A stretch of DNA of 15,175 nt from Desulfobulbaceae bacterium UBA2775 (GTDB taxonomy: Bacteria; Desulfobacterota; Desulfobulbia; Desulfobulbales; Desulfocapsaceae), in the NCBI GenBank assembly GCA_002352445.1, contig DEIL01000199.1, positions 634 through 15,808 of the forward strand, given 5' to 3'. A program made the position numbers and the translations under genes. The notes beneath the pieces were generated by a model, which ran no database searches, was not told the origin of the DNA, and was given only the letters and a program-made list of their open reading frames with translations. Shown in pieces: positions 1-6,723 of this stretch (within the stretch, counting starts at the first letter, position 1; every line of letters starts with the position of its first letter).

Positions 1-840
1 TCCGATAGCATATATGTCTTTATCATTGGTTCTATAGTTCTGATCAACTTTCATGGCACCGGTTTTACCGATATCAAGTCCAGCTTCCTTAGCCAGTTGA
101 GTTTCAGGAGTAACGCCAATAGCCAGAACTACTATTTGAGATTCGATTTTTCTGCCGGATTGCAATACAGTCATATCTTTTTCAAAAGAACTTACCTGAT
201 CACCCAGTATTAAATTGATGCCATTATCATAAAGTTCTTTGTGTAAAATTTGCACCATGTCAAAATCAAATGGCCGCATAATCTGGTCCATTGCTTCAAT
301 CAAGGTAACCTTATATCCTGCCTCCTTTAAATTTTCCGCAATTTCCACACCGATAAATCCACCGCCAATTACCGAGATCTGTGCGAATTTACAGCTCTTG
401 ACCGATTGATTTAACTTGTCGATATCAACGACATTTCTAATGGTAAAAATATTGACTTTATCCATACCGGGAATTGGCGGCACAATGGGTTTGGCGCCGG
501 GTGATAAAATCAGTTTATCATATGATTCCGTATACAGTTCATTTTTTGTAAGATCTCTTACAGTTAGCTCATTTGTTTTTCTATTAATTGAAAGGACTTC
601 GTGATTAACACGTGCATCAATATTGTATTGAGAAGCAAAATTTTCCGGATGCAATAGTACCAGATCTTCAGCATCAGGTATTGCTCCGCTTAGGTGATAG
701 GGAAGACAGCAGTTTGAAAATGAAACATGAACTCCTTTTTCAAACATTATAATCTGATCATCTTCACTAAGCCTTCTCAATCGTGCGGCAGCGGATGCAC
801 CGCCCGCAACTCCGCCCACCACCAGCATTTTCCTGGTCAT
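1..840 (-). CDS. CoA-disulfide reductase / NADH oxidase-like FAD oxidoreductase (N-terminal part, runs off window)
   Basis: The minus frame is open from an ATG at 840 to the window edge, giving 280 residues with no stop. AGGAG lies about 9 bases upstream. The N-terminus has an FAD-binding GGVAGGASAAAR motif (residues 9-20). The context SFSNCCLPYHL (residues 40-50) places a cysteine (Cys44) where CoA-disulfide reductases carry their single redox-active cysteine. A second dinucleotide-binding motif, VIGGGFIGVEIAENL, starts at residue 157 for NAD(P)H. The visible end, DIYAIG, is the start of the second FAD-contacting motif, so the dimerisation domain, and any rhodanese domain, lies outside. Relatives reduce CoA disulfide, CoA persulfide, polysulfide or O2. 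Electron transfer involving sulfur species in the cytoplasm is therefore plausible next to a sulfonate locus, but the exact substrate is unknown. A terminator separates it from dctP, so it probably has its own promoter. Confidence 0.85.
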   Translation of the reverse strand, partial: MTRKMLVVGGVAGGASAAARLRRLSEDDQIIMFEKGVHVSFSNCCLPYHLSGAIPDAEDLVLLHPENFASQYNIDARVNHEVLSINRKTNELTVRDLTKNELYTESYDKLILSPGAKPIVPPIPGMDKVNIFTIRNVVDIDKLNQSVKSCKFAQISVIGGGFIGVEIAENLKEAGYKVTLIEAMDQIMRPFDFDMVQILHKELYDNGINLILGDQVSSFEKDMTVLQSGRKIESQIVVLAIGVTPETQLAKEAGLDIGKTGAMKVDQNYRTNDKDIYAIG

Positions 841-863
841 CTGTTCTGCTCCTATAGTCAGCT

Positions 864-920
864 ACAAAAAATAAGGCGCGTCTATCCCCTCCACATAGAG
901 AAAGGGCCAGACACGCCTTA
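864..920 (-). terminator. Rho-independent terminator of the TRAP operon
   Basis: The arms TAAGGCGCGTCT (872-883) and AGACACGCCTTA (909-920) pair over 12 bp with one mismatch/wobble. Inside the loop CCCT (887-890) can pair with AGGG (903-906). Read on the minus strand the stem runs straight into TTATTTTTTG (about 864-873), a typical U-tract. It lies 44 bases past the dctP stop and upstream of the flavoprotein start, so it should end the dctMQP transcript. Confidence 0.8.
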
Positions 921-963
921 CAAATACAAACTAAAAGATATCTTACTGCGTCATCATGGCGAC

Positions 964-2019
964 TTATTTTTTCAGATCACCAATATCTTCCAGGTACTTT
1001 TTCCATAGCGCAACACCCTCAGCAGAGCCCTTAGATTTTGCTGCAATCTGTGGCCATACTTCTGCTATTGCTTTTGCACGAATTTTCTCTACTTCGTCTT
1101 CTGGAAGCTGGATAACCTCACCACCGGCCTTCGTCAGAATCTCCAGTGCTTCGTCGACACCTTCAGCATGCAGGCGGCTGGTTTCAAAGTAGGTGGACTC
1201 GAATATTCCATTGATACGATCTCTCTGCCACTGATTCAGAGCCTTCCATTTATCCAGATTTATATATGTCTCCTGATGCTGAGCAGGACACCAACCAGGC
1301 ATAACAGCATACTTTATTACCTCCTGGAAAGCCATATCATCAATTCCGCCAGTATCCCAATAGGTTCCGTCAATAGTACCCAGTTTGATTGCTGTGTAAA
1401 TGTCTCCACCACCCATGGACACCGGTGCGCCTCCCATAGCTTTATGGAAAAGGGCCTGAGGACCACCAGCGCGCATTTTTTTGCCTGCAAAGTCAGCCAT
1501 CTTGCGAATCGGAACTTTAGAGAACCCGGCATTGGGGCCCTGATTAGTCCAGCCAACCCATTGAAGATTACGCTCATTGGCTGCCTTTTGCACAATATCG
1601 CCTATTCGATATTTTGGGTTACCCCACATTGCTTCCCAGGAGTCCTTAGAGTTTTTTGCACCCATTGCCATTCCAAAAGCCAGCATGCCTTCCGGCATGT
1701 CTCCACCATAAACAGAAGCCCAACCGGCATAGCCATCTATCATCCCGGAAGCGGTGGCCAAAAAGGCTTCAGATCCGCTCGTTATTGCACCTGCCGGTTC
1801 CAGCTTGATTTTGACGGTACCCTCAGTAGCCTCCTCAACAGCCTTTATCCACGGCACAAGACCTTTTCCCCAGCCAGCATCCGATGAATCAAAGCATGGC
1901 TGAAATACCCACTTCGTCACCTTATCTGGTTTGCCATACTTCTCTGCCGCAATTACTGAACCCTGCAGAATGCTAAAAATGAACAGCACGGCAAGTAATT
2001 GAATTGAAAACTTTTTCAT
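964..2019 (-). CDS. dctP: TRAP transporter substrate-binding protein, DctP family (probable taurine/sulfonate binding)
   Basis: A 351-residue periplasmic solute-binding subunit that delivers substrate to the DctQM membrane complex. It starts at an ATG behind a clear AGGAG. Residues 1-25 form a signal peptide (KK, a hydrophobic core, then VIAA before Glu26). The mature part has DctP hallmarks: GKKMRAGG around Arg183, the arginine position that usually salt-bridges the acidic group of the ligand, and DIYTAIKLGTIDG (206-218). The protein is aromatic-rich (many Trp/Tyr), as is common for DctP pockets. Taurine specificity is inferred from the adjacent xsc and tpa genes and the shared promoter element. 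TRAP systems (tauKLM type) are known alternatives to the TauABC importer in taurine degraders. Isethionate or sulfoacetate are the main alternatives. It is the last gene of the operon and is preceded by an unusually long gap of 249 bases after dctQ. Confidence 0.9.
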   Translation of the reverse strand: MKKFSIQLLAVLFIFSILQGSVIAAEKYGKPDKVTKWVFQPCFDSSDAGWGKGLVPWIKAVEEATEGTVKIKLEPAGAITSGSEAFLATASGMIDGYAGWASVYGGDMPEGMLAFGMAMGAKNSKDSWEAMWGNPKYRIGDIVQKAANERNLQWVGWTNQGPNAGFSKVPIRKMADFAGKKMRAGGPQALFHKAMGGAPVSMGGGDIYTAIKLGTIDGTYWDTGGIDDMAFQEVIKYAVMPGWCPAQHQETYINLDKWKALNQWQRDRINGIFESTYFETSRLHAEGVDEALEILTKAGGEVIQLPEDEVEKIRAKAIAEVWPQIAAKSKGSAEGVALWKKYLEDIGDLKK

Positions 2020-2268
2020 TGCATTTTTCTCCTGTTTTTTTCGGTTTCAGATTCGTGAAATATGAAGTTGAAACAAATAACCCATATATCACATTTAATT
2101 AACATCATAATGTTCCGAATTAGTACCTTACTCTTAAACTCCTGTCATAAAAAACAAGAAATCGAGGAGTGTGTTTTGAAATTATGTGGTTGCATATACC
2201 TCCTTGGTACTTATCAGGCTCTGCGTGGTTAAATGTATTTCTGTTTGATAACCGGGGGAAGTACCGGA
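2020..2268 (-). other. Long intercistronic gap between dctQ and dctP with a possible 16-codon leader ORF
   Basis: The 249 bases contain no gene of ordinary size. On the minus strand there is AAGGAGG followed three bases later by an ATG (2195), opening a 16-codon frame that ends in TGA at 2147-2145. The ribosome-site spacing is shorter than optimal, and the peptide resembles nothing I know. The gap could hold an RNA processing site or an extra promoter giving more binding protein than membrane subunit, as often seen in TRAP and ABC operons. I see no convincing hairpin in it. Confidence 0.3.
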
Positions 2269-2778
2269 CTATTTTTCGCCCCCTGAAATTACTGTTCTTA
2301 TATCATTGACAAGTTTTTTAATTACAACCAGCAGCATTGCAACACCAGCTATAGGTATAAAGGTCTTCAAGGGATAAAGAGGTATTGGGACACTTGTTGG
2401 TGTAACCTGTTTGAACTTGATAGACATTAAGGCAGCTGAAGTTCCCTTCCAGATCAGTACAGTTAAAAACAGAAAGGTAAAAACGACAGTGATAATGTCG
2501 CAAATTGCTTTTTTCCGTGGAGAAAAGTTAGCATAAAAAAGGTCTAATTTGACGAACGCATTATCGTTAAGGGAGTAAACACCGCCAACACAGGCCAGTA
2601 AAACCATGGCAAATTGGACTGTTGTTGAAATCCATAAAGAGGGGGCGTTTAACACGTATCTTAAAAATACGTCGGTTACTCCTAAAAACATACAGTAAAG
2701 AATAATAAACCAGCCAATTCGGCCCATTCCTTCGGCAATATAATCAATGGCTTTTTCTGTCATACTCCATAGTTTCAT
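2269..2778 (-). CDS. dctQ: TRAP transporter small permease, DctQ family
   Basis: A 169-residue inner-membrane protein with four predicted helices (about residues 20-38, 52-70, 95-112 and 137-155), which is the normal DctQ size and topology. The DctQ-type segment DVFLRYVLNAPSLW (36-49) follows helix 1, and VKLDLFYANFSPRKK (76-90) forms the basic cytoplasmic loop. The start is supported by GGGAGGTC three bases before the ATG. DctQ forms the obligatory scaffold with DctM. It lies 84 bases downstream of dctM in the same direction, with no terminator between them. Confidence 0.9.
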   Translation of the reverse strand: MKLWSMTEKAIDYIAEGMGRIGWFIILYCMFLGVTDVFLRYVLNAPSLWISTTVQFAMVLLACVGGVYSLNDNAFVKLDLFYANFSPRKKAICDIITVVFTFLFLTVLIWKGTSAALMSIKFKQVTPTSVPIPLYPLKTFIPIAGVAMLLVVIKKLVNDIRTVISGGEK

Positions 2779-2862
2779 TTTGACCTCCCACCATCATTTC
2801 TTTTATCTTCGGCTATAAGTTGCCAATTTCATAAGTGAAAAATTTCTGTAATGTATTTTGTC

Positions 2863-4170
2863 TTATTTCAACATGTTGGGAAGCCATAGAGCTATCTGAG
2901 GGAAGATGAAAATCAACGTTAAGCCCAGTAGTTGAAGGAGAATAAATGGTCCAACCGACTTGTAGACGTCTCCCATACTCACATCAGGCGGCAAGACGCT
3001 TTTCAGCCAGAACAGGACGAAACCGAAGGGCGGGGTAAGGTAGGCAATTTGAATATTAACGATAAACAGGACACCAAACCACAGCTTGTCTATCCCCAGT
3101 TCATTAATTATCGGAATATAGAGAGGAGTACAGAGCATGATTATTGCCCAGTCATCCATGACCATACCGAGCAATAAAATAATAAACATCATCATCAGCA
3201 GGATACCATTCTCACCACCAGGCATCCCCAGAACTAAGCTGGTTACTAATTCCTGACAACCTAATGAGTTGAAAACGTTTAAATAGATATTGGCGCCGAT
3301 CAAAATCCATAATCCCATACCAGTGAGTTTGACCGTGGTTTCCAGTGAGTCTCTCAAAACCTTCCAGGTTAGTTTGCGATATATGATATTAATGAAAAAG
3401 GCACCAGTGGCACCAAAAGCAGCGGCTTCTGCAGGAGTAGCAATTCCTCCCCATATTGCGCCGAGCACCATGAAAATCAGGAGCATGAATGGCCAAATGG
3501 AGATCAGAGCCTGAAGCTTTTCACTGACGGAAAATTTTTCATCAGGAGGTGTTGCCGGACCCATGTGTGGCTGAATTCTGCATCTTATACCAATATAAAT
3601 GATATAAAACGAGGCAAGCATCAGCCCGGGTAACAGCCCACCCAGAAATAAACCACCTATTGATACCTTGGCCAGCAAGCCATAAAAAATAAACGGCACA
3701 CTCGGGGGAATGAGAGCACCCAACGCACCACCTGCACCGATCGAGCCTATCGCTATCGCCTTGTTGTATTTATACTTCATCATTGAGGGGTATGCTATCT
3801 GTCCCATGGTAATGGTCGCTGGAGGCGTTATACCGGTGATAGCAGCAAATATGGTGCACACCTTAACTGTTCCCATTGCAAGACCGCCGGGGATGTGACC
3901 AATCAACTTATATACCGCATCATAAGCCGCCTCTGCGATACCGGAAAAGCGTATCAGGCTGCCCATAAAGAGAAACAGTGGGACGGTTACTAACACCTGA
4001 TTCCATGGTGTATAGTAGAAGGCGCTGGGGATAGCCAGGAGTGATCTGGGCTCAAATATTGCGGCAAATATAACCGCAGTACCCCCCAGACCAAGAGCAA
4101 CAGGTAATCCCAGAAATAATCCAAAAAACAGACATGAGAAATACAATAAGGTGATAAGCTCAATACTCAC
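2863..4170 (-). CDS. dctM: TRAP transporter large permease, DctM family
   Basis: A 435-residue polytopic membrane protein, the usual DctM length. It is the Na+-coupled transport channel of the TRAP system. Diagnostic segments are TPPATITMGQIAYPSMM, ALGALIPPSVPFIFYG, then LFLGGLLPGLM, and near the C-terminus AYLTPPFGFVLFW. The glycine/proline-rich re-entrant hairpins with IPP and TPP match the family. The start is a GTG (4170-4168) preceded by GAGGAG. An overlapping ATG one base out of frame would stop at once (ATGTGA), so GTG is the credible start. It is the first gene of the transporter operon, driven by the predicted promoter at 4423-4450, which leaves a leader of about 250 bases. Confidence 0.92.
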   Translation of the reverse strand: MSIELITLLYFSCLFFGLFLGLPVALGLGGTAVIFAAIFEPRSLLAIPSAFYYTPWNQVLVTVPLFLFMGSLIRFSGIAEAAYDAVYKLIGHIPGGLAMGTVKVCTIFAAITGITPPATITMGQIAYPSMMKYKYNKAIAIGSIGAGGALGALIPPSVPFIFYGLLAKVSIGGLFLGGLLPGLMLASFYIIYIGIRCRIQPHMGPATPPDEKFSVSEKLQALISIWPFMLLIFMVLGAIWGGIATPAEAAAFGATGAFFINIIYRKLTWKVLRDSLETTVKLTGMGLWILIGANIYLNVFNSLGCQELVTSLVLGMPGGENGILLMMMFIILLLGMVMDDWAIIMLCTPLYIPIINELGIDKLWFGVLFIVNIQIAYLTPPFGFVLFWLKSVLPPDVSMGDVYKSVGPFILLQLLGLTLIFIFPQIALWLPNMLK

Positions 4171-4409
4171 ATTCTCTCCTCTCTAGTTCTTTTGGCTCAT
4201 GGATTAACGAATGGGCGTGGCAAAACGTTAACCCCCAAAACATCTCTGTATTTATCCGAAAATGACTATCAATTTGGGAATAATCAAATTTCCATTGTTC
4301 GTAGTAAATGGCCCCTTCATGAGGATTAGCATTAAAGCAGGTCTAATGCCATCTATTTTTCAGGAAGATTTACACTTTGAGGCTGCGTGCTATCTGCACT
4401 CACTAGTTA

Positions 4410-4436
4410 ATATCTGATCCTTAATGTATCAGATAT
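4410..4436. promoter_or_regulatory. Inverted-repeat operator candidate at the dctM promoter
   Basis: A perfect inverted repeat, ATATCTGAT, 9-base spacer, ATCAGATAT. It overlaps the predicted -10 of dctM. The minus strand at 4437-4424 reads GATATCTGATACAT, identical to the 14-mer in the xsc promoter (6502-6515). This position is typical for a repressor site. The regulator's family cannot be told from the site. A GntR/FadR-type protein is one possibility. Confidence 0.6.
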
Positions 4437-4450
4437 CAGTGGGGTGTCAA
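4423..4450 (-). promoter_or_regulatory. Predicted sigma70-type promoter for dctMQP
   Basis: On the minus strand there is a consensus -35 TTGACA (4450-4445), a 16-base spacer, and TACATT (4428-4423) as -10 (4 of 6 matches). The spacer/-10 contains the ATCTGATACAT element shared with the xsc promoter. The rest of the gap (4171-4619) holds the long dctM leader and the xsc terminator. I see no gene in it. Confidence 0.55.
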
Positions 4451-4520
4451 GTAAATTTTTGCCAATGGAATTTTCAATGACAAAAGGATAACCAAGGTAG
4501 AGGCTGTATCGTAAATAACA

Positions 4521-4561
4521 TACCGCGGCAAATGTTTGCATTGCAATCCTTTGCCGCGGTA
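4521..4561 (-). terminator. Hairpin terminator downstream of xsc
   Basis: A perfect 12-bp GC-rich inverted repeat: TACCGCGGCAAA (4521-4532) with TTTGCCGCGGTA (4550-4561), 17-base loop. It begins about 60 bases past the xsc stop and is followed on the minus strand by a moderately T-rich stretch (TGTTATTTAC). It should separate xsc from the dctMQP transcript, consistent with dctM having its own promoter just downstream. Confidence 0.75.
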
Positions 4562-4619
4562 AAGAAGAGCCTTAGCTCAAAAAGACTTGATGGTGATTTC
4601 CCCTGGTTTGTGCCCTGCC

Positions 4620-6407
4620 TCAGGCACCTTGTTGAGGACGCATATCGTCAATATCAATTCCTGCAACAGCAACCGGCTTCTTCATCGCATCACGACGAAA
4701 AGGTTCACCCAGTTCCATATTGGTGAGGATCTCGATGAAGGTGGTCTTACCTTCTTCCATTTGGGCTTTAACAGCTTTTTTCAGTGCTTCAGTCACTTCT
4801 TCCATGGAGCGTACCTGAACACCTTCAACACCGCATGCCTTGGCAATACCGGCGTAAGAAACATTGCGATCCAGCTCGGTTCCCACGAAGTTATCATCAT
4901 ACCAGAGGGTAGTGTTGCGTTTTTCAGCACCCCAGTGATAGTTACGGAAGATAATCATGGTAACTGCAGGCCAGGAGTCACGCCCACATGCAGTCATCTC
5001 GTTCATGGAGATACCAAAAGCACCGTCACCAGCAAAGCCGACCACTGGAACCTCAGGCTTTGCGATTTTTGCACCGCAGATGGCTGGAAAACCATAGCCG
5101 CAAGGTCCAAACATGCCTGGAGCGAGATATTTACGACCATTCTCAAAAGTAGGATACGCGGCACCAAGAGCACAGCTATTGCCGATGTCACCAGAGATGA
5201 TAACATTCTCAGGAAGGGCCTCGACAATGGCTCTCCATGCCATACGGGAAGTAATCTTATCAGGATCGGCTTTTTGGGCTCGCTCGTTCCAGGTGGTACC
5301 CGGATCATCTGCTTCGTGATCCATGGTGGCCAGCTGTGCTGCCCAGTCTGCCGTGGTTTTTGCGATTATTGCTTTTCTCTCCTGACGATCTGCTTCGCCG
5401 GCGGTTGCGGAAAGCTGATCGAGAATGGAGTTGGCGACTTTTTTGGCATCACCTACAATACCTACGGCAAGCTTTTTAGTCAGACCTATTCGATCTGGGT
5501 TGATATCCACCTGAATAACCCGTGCATCTTCAGGCCAGTAGTCGAGACCGTAACCAGGAAGAGTGGAGAAAGGGTTCAAGCGGGTACCAAGGGCAAGGAC
5601 AACATCAGCTTTGGAGATCAATTCCATAGCGGCCTTGGAACCATTGTACCCCAGAGTGCCTGTAAACATGGGATGGCTTCCGGGAAAAGCATCATTGTGC
5701 TGGTAGCCACAACATACAGGTGCATCCAGACGTTCTGCCAATGCGGCAGAATCTTTAATGGCATCACCGATGACCACCCCGCCACCATTGAGAATTACCG
5801 GGAATTTTGCGTCTGAAAGCAACTCAGCTGCTTTAGCGATGGCATCTGCGCCACCTGCAGAAAGTTCAAAGTCGACAATGACCGGCAGTTCGATTTCGAT
5901 GACCTGGGTCCAGAAGTCACGGGGAATATTGATTTGTGCCGGAGCTGAAGCACGTTTTGCCTGAATGATTACGCGGTTGAGAACTTCAGCAATGCGTGAA
6001 GGATGGAGTACTTCCTCCTGATAGGCAACCATGTCCTCAAATGTGGCCATCTGAGGAACTTCCTGAAAACCACCTTGACCCATGCTCATATTCGCGGCTT
6101 GAGGAGTTACCAGCAGCAGAGGGGTATGGTTCCAGTAAGCAGTCTTCACCGGGGTAACAAAATTTGTAATGCCCGGACCGTTCTGGGCAATCATCATTGA
6201 CATTTTACCACAGGCACGAGTGTACCCGTCGGACATCATTCCGGCGTTTCCTTCATGGGCACAGTCCCAAAAAGTAATTCCGGCTTTAGGGAACAGATCT
6301 GATACTGGCATCATTGCAGAACCGATAATACCAAATGCGTGCTCGATCCCGTGCATCTGAAGAACTTTAATAAAAGCCTCTTCGGTGGTCATTTTCATTT
6401 TAGCCAT
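4620..6407 (-). CDS. xsc: Sulfoacetaldehyde acetyltransferase (thiamine diphosphate dependent)
   Basis: Xsc converts sulfoacetaldehyde and phosphate to acetyl phosphate and sulfite, the C-S bond cleavage step of taurine degradation, in the cytoplasm. From the ATG at 6407 it is 595 residues, the usual Xsc size. Family-diagnostic segments are NHTPLLLVTPQAA (93-105), GQGGFQEV (110-117) and QINIPRDFWTQVIEIELP (158-175). ThDP elements are Glu52 in CAHEGNAGMMSDG and the GDG...N motif (460-489). The order is N-terminal PYR domain, central domain, C-terminal PP domain. I chose 6407 because GGAGGT lies six bases upstream. A longer frame back to 6536 would translate the predicted promoter and operator. 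It is divergent from tpa and apparently monocistronic. Acetolactate synthase-like enzymes are the structural alternative, but the motif matches favour Xsc strongly. Confidence 0.93.
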   Translation of the reverse strand: MAKMKMTTEEAFIKVLQMHGIEHAFGIIGSAMMPVSDLFPKAGITFWDCAHEGNAGMMSDGYTRACGKMSMMIAQNGPGITNFVTPVKTAYWNHTPLLLVTPQAANMSMGQGGFQEVPQMATFEDMVAYQEEVLHPSRIAEVLNRVIIQAKRASAPAQINIPRDFWTQVIEIELPVIVDFELSAGGADAIAKAAELLSDAKFPVILNGGGVVIGDAIKDSAALAERLDAPVCCGYQHNDAFPGSHPMFTGTLGYNGSKAAMELISKADVVLALGTRLNPFSTLPGYGLDYWPEDARVIQVDINPDRIGLTKKLAVGIVGDAKKVANSILDQLSATAGEADRQERKAIIAKTTADWAAQLATMDHEADDPGTTWNERAQKADPDKITSRMAWRAIVEALPENVIISGDIGNSCALGAAYPTFENGRKYLAPGMFGPCGYGFPAICGAKIAKPEVPVVGFAGDGAFGISMNEMTACGRDSWPAVTMIIFRNYHWGAEKRNTTLWYDDNFVGTELDRNVSYAGIAKACGVEGVQVRSMEEVTEALKKAVKAQMEEGKTTFIEILTNMELGEPFRRDAMKKPVAVAGIDIDDMRPQQGA

Positions 6408-6413
6408 TTTAGT

Positions 6414-6473
6414 ACCTCCATATATGGATGTTGTATTACCCCTTTTTGTTGCAGGAGGATTTCGCCGGCAACA
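6414..6473 (-). promoter_or_regulatory. xsc leader: ribosome-binding site with possible sequestering hairpin
   Basis: The xsc ribosome-binding site GGAGGT occupies 6419-6414 (minus). About 40 bases further 5' in the transcript is CCTCC (6458-6454), which could pair with it. The CCTCC itself sits in the loop of a competing stem, TGTTGC/GCAACA (6447-6452 with 6468-6473). A small palindrome CCATATATGG (6418-6427) abuts the ribosome site. The pairing is seen in the sequence. Any control of translation is speculation. Confidence 0.25.
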
Positions 6474-6498
6474 TTGGGAAGATTTAGAAATAACTCTT

Positions 6499-6536
6499 TC
6501 AGATATCTGATACATCACATATCTGTTTTTTGTCAA
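6499..6536 (-). promoter_or_regulatory. Predicted xsc promoter with overlapping operator palindrome
   Basis: On the minus strand there is a consensus -35 TTGACA (6536-6531), an 18-base spacer, and TATCAG (6512-6507) as -10. The perfect palindrome TCAGATATCTGA (6499-6510) overlaps the -10. The plus strand at 6502-6515 reads GATATCTGATACAT, the same 14-mer as at the dctM promoter but in the opposite orientation relative to transcription. The leader to the ATG is about 90 bases. Confidence 0.55.
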
Positions 6537-6609
6537 GAGAATTTTCGGTAATTCAAAACTTAATCCCCGAAGATCAACACATACTTCACATTCACATCTT
6601 TAATCCTGA

Positions 6610-6624
6610 AACGAAAGTTTCGTT
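6610..6624. promoter_or_regulatory. Palindrome AACGAAA-G-TTTCGTT upstream of the tpa -35
   Basis: A perfect 15-base palindrome with 7-base arms. It ends 9 bases before the TTGACA of the tpa promoter, a position typical of an activator site or upstream operator. It is unrelated in sequence to the ATCTGRTAYRT element, so a second regulator may bind here. AACGAAA-type repeats recall DeoR-family operators, but that is only a resemblance. Confidence 0.45.
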
Positions 6625-6633
6625 AAGTTTCCC

Positions 6634-6663
6634 TTGACAGCAGCATCTGGTATGTGATATTTT
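6634..6663 (+). promoter_or_regulatory. Predicted tpa-ald-aldehyde dehydrogenase operon promoter
   Basis: Consensus -35 TTGACA (6634-6639), with TATTTT (6658-6663, 18-base spacer) or GATATT (6656-6661, 16-base spacer) as -10. The spacer carries ATCTGGTATGT (6645-6655), matching the element of the dctM and xsc promoters at 8 of 11 positions, with transitions at the other three. The whole gap from xsc to tpa (6408-6723) is a divergent control region without a gene. Confidence 0.55.
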
Positions 6664-6723
6664 AGATTTTAGATTTCACTGATGCTCCGAATAAACACAC
6701 CTGAGAAAATGGGGGAACTAACC

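Noticed and set aside
1168..1887. 239-codon plus-strand open frame
   Set aside because: Antisense to the well-supported dctP. No domain or ribosome-site support.
4587..5816. 409-codon plus-strand open frame
   Set aside because: It is antisense to xsc, which has full family motifs. The translated product shows no recognisable domain and is cysteine/histidine-rich in the way shadow frames often are.
6408..6536. N-terminal extension of Xsc starting at 6536
   Set aside because: The extra 43 residues overlap the predicted promoter and palindrome, lack Xsc similarity and have no fitting ribosome site, while the ATG at 6407 has GGAGGT six bases upstream.
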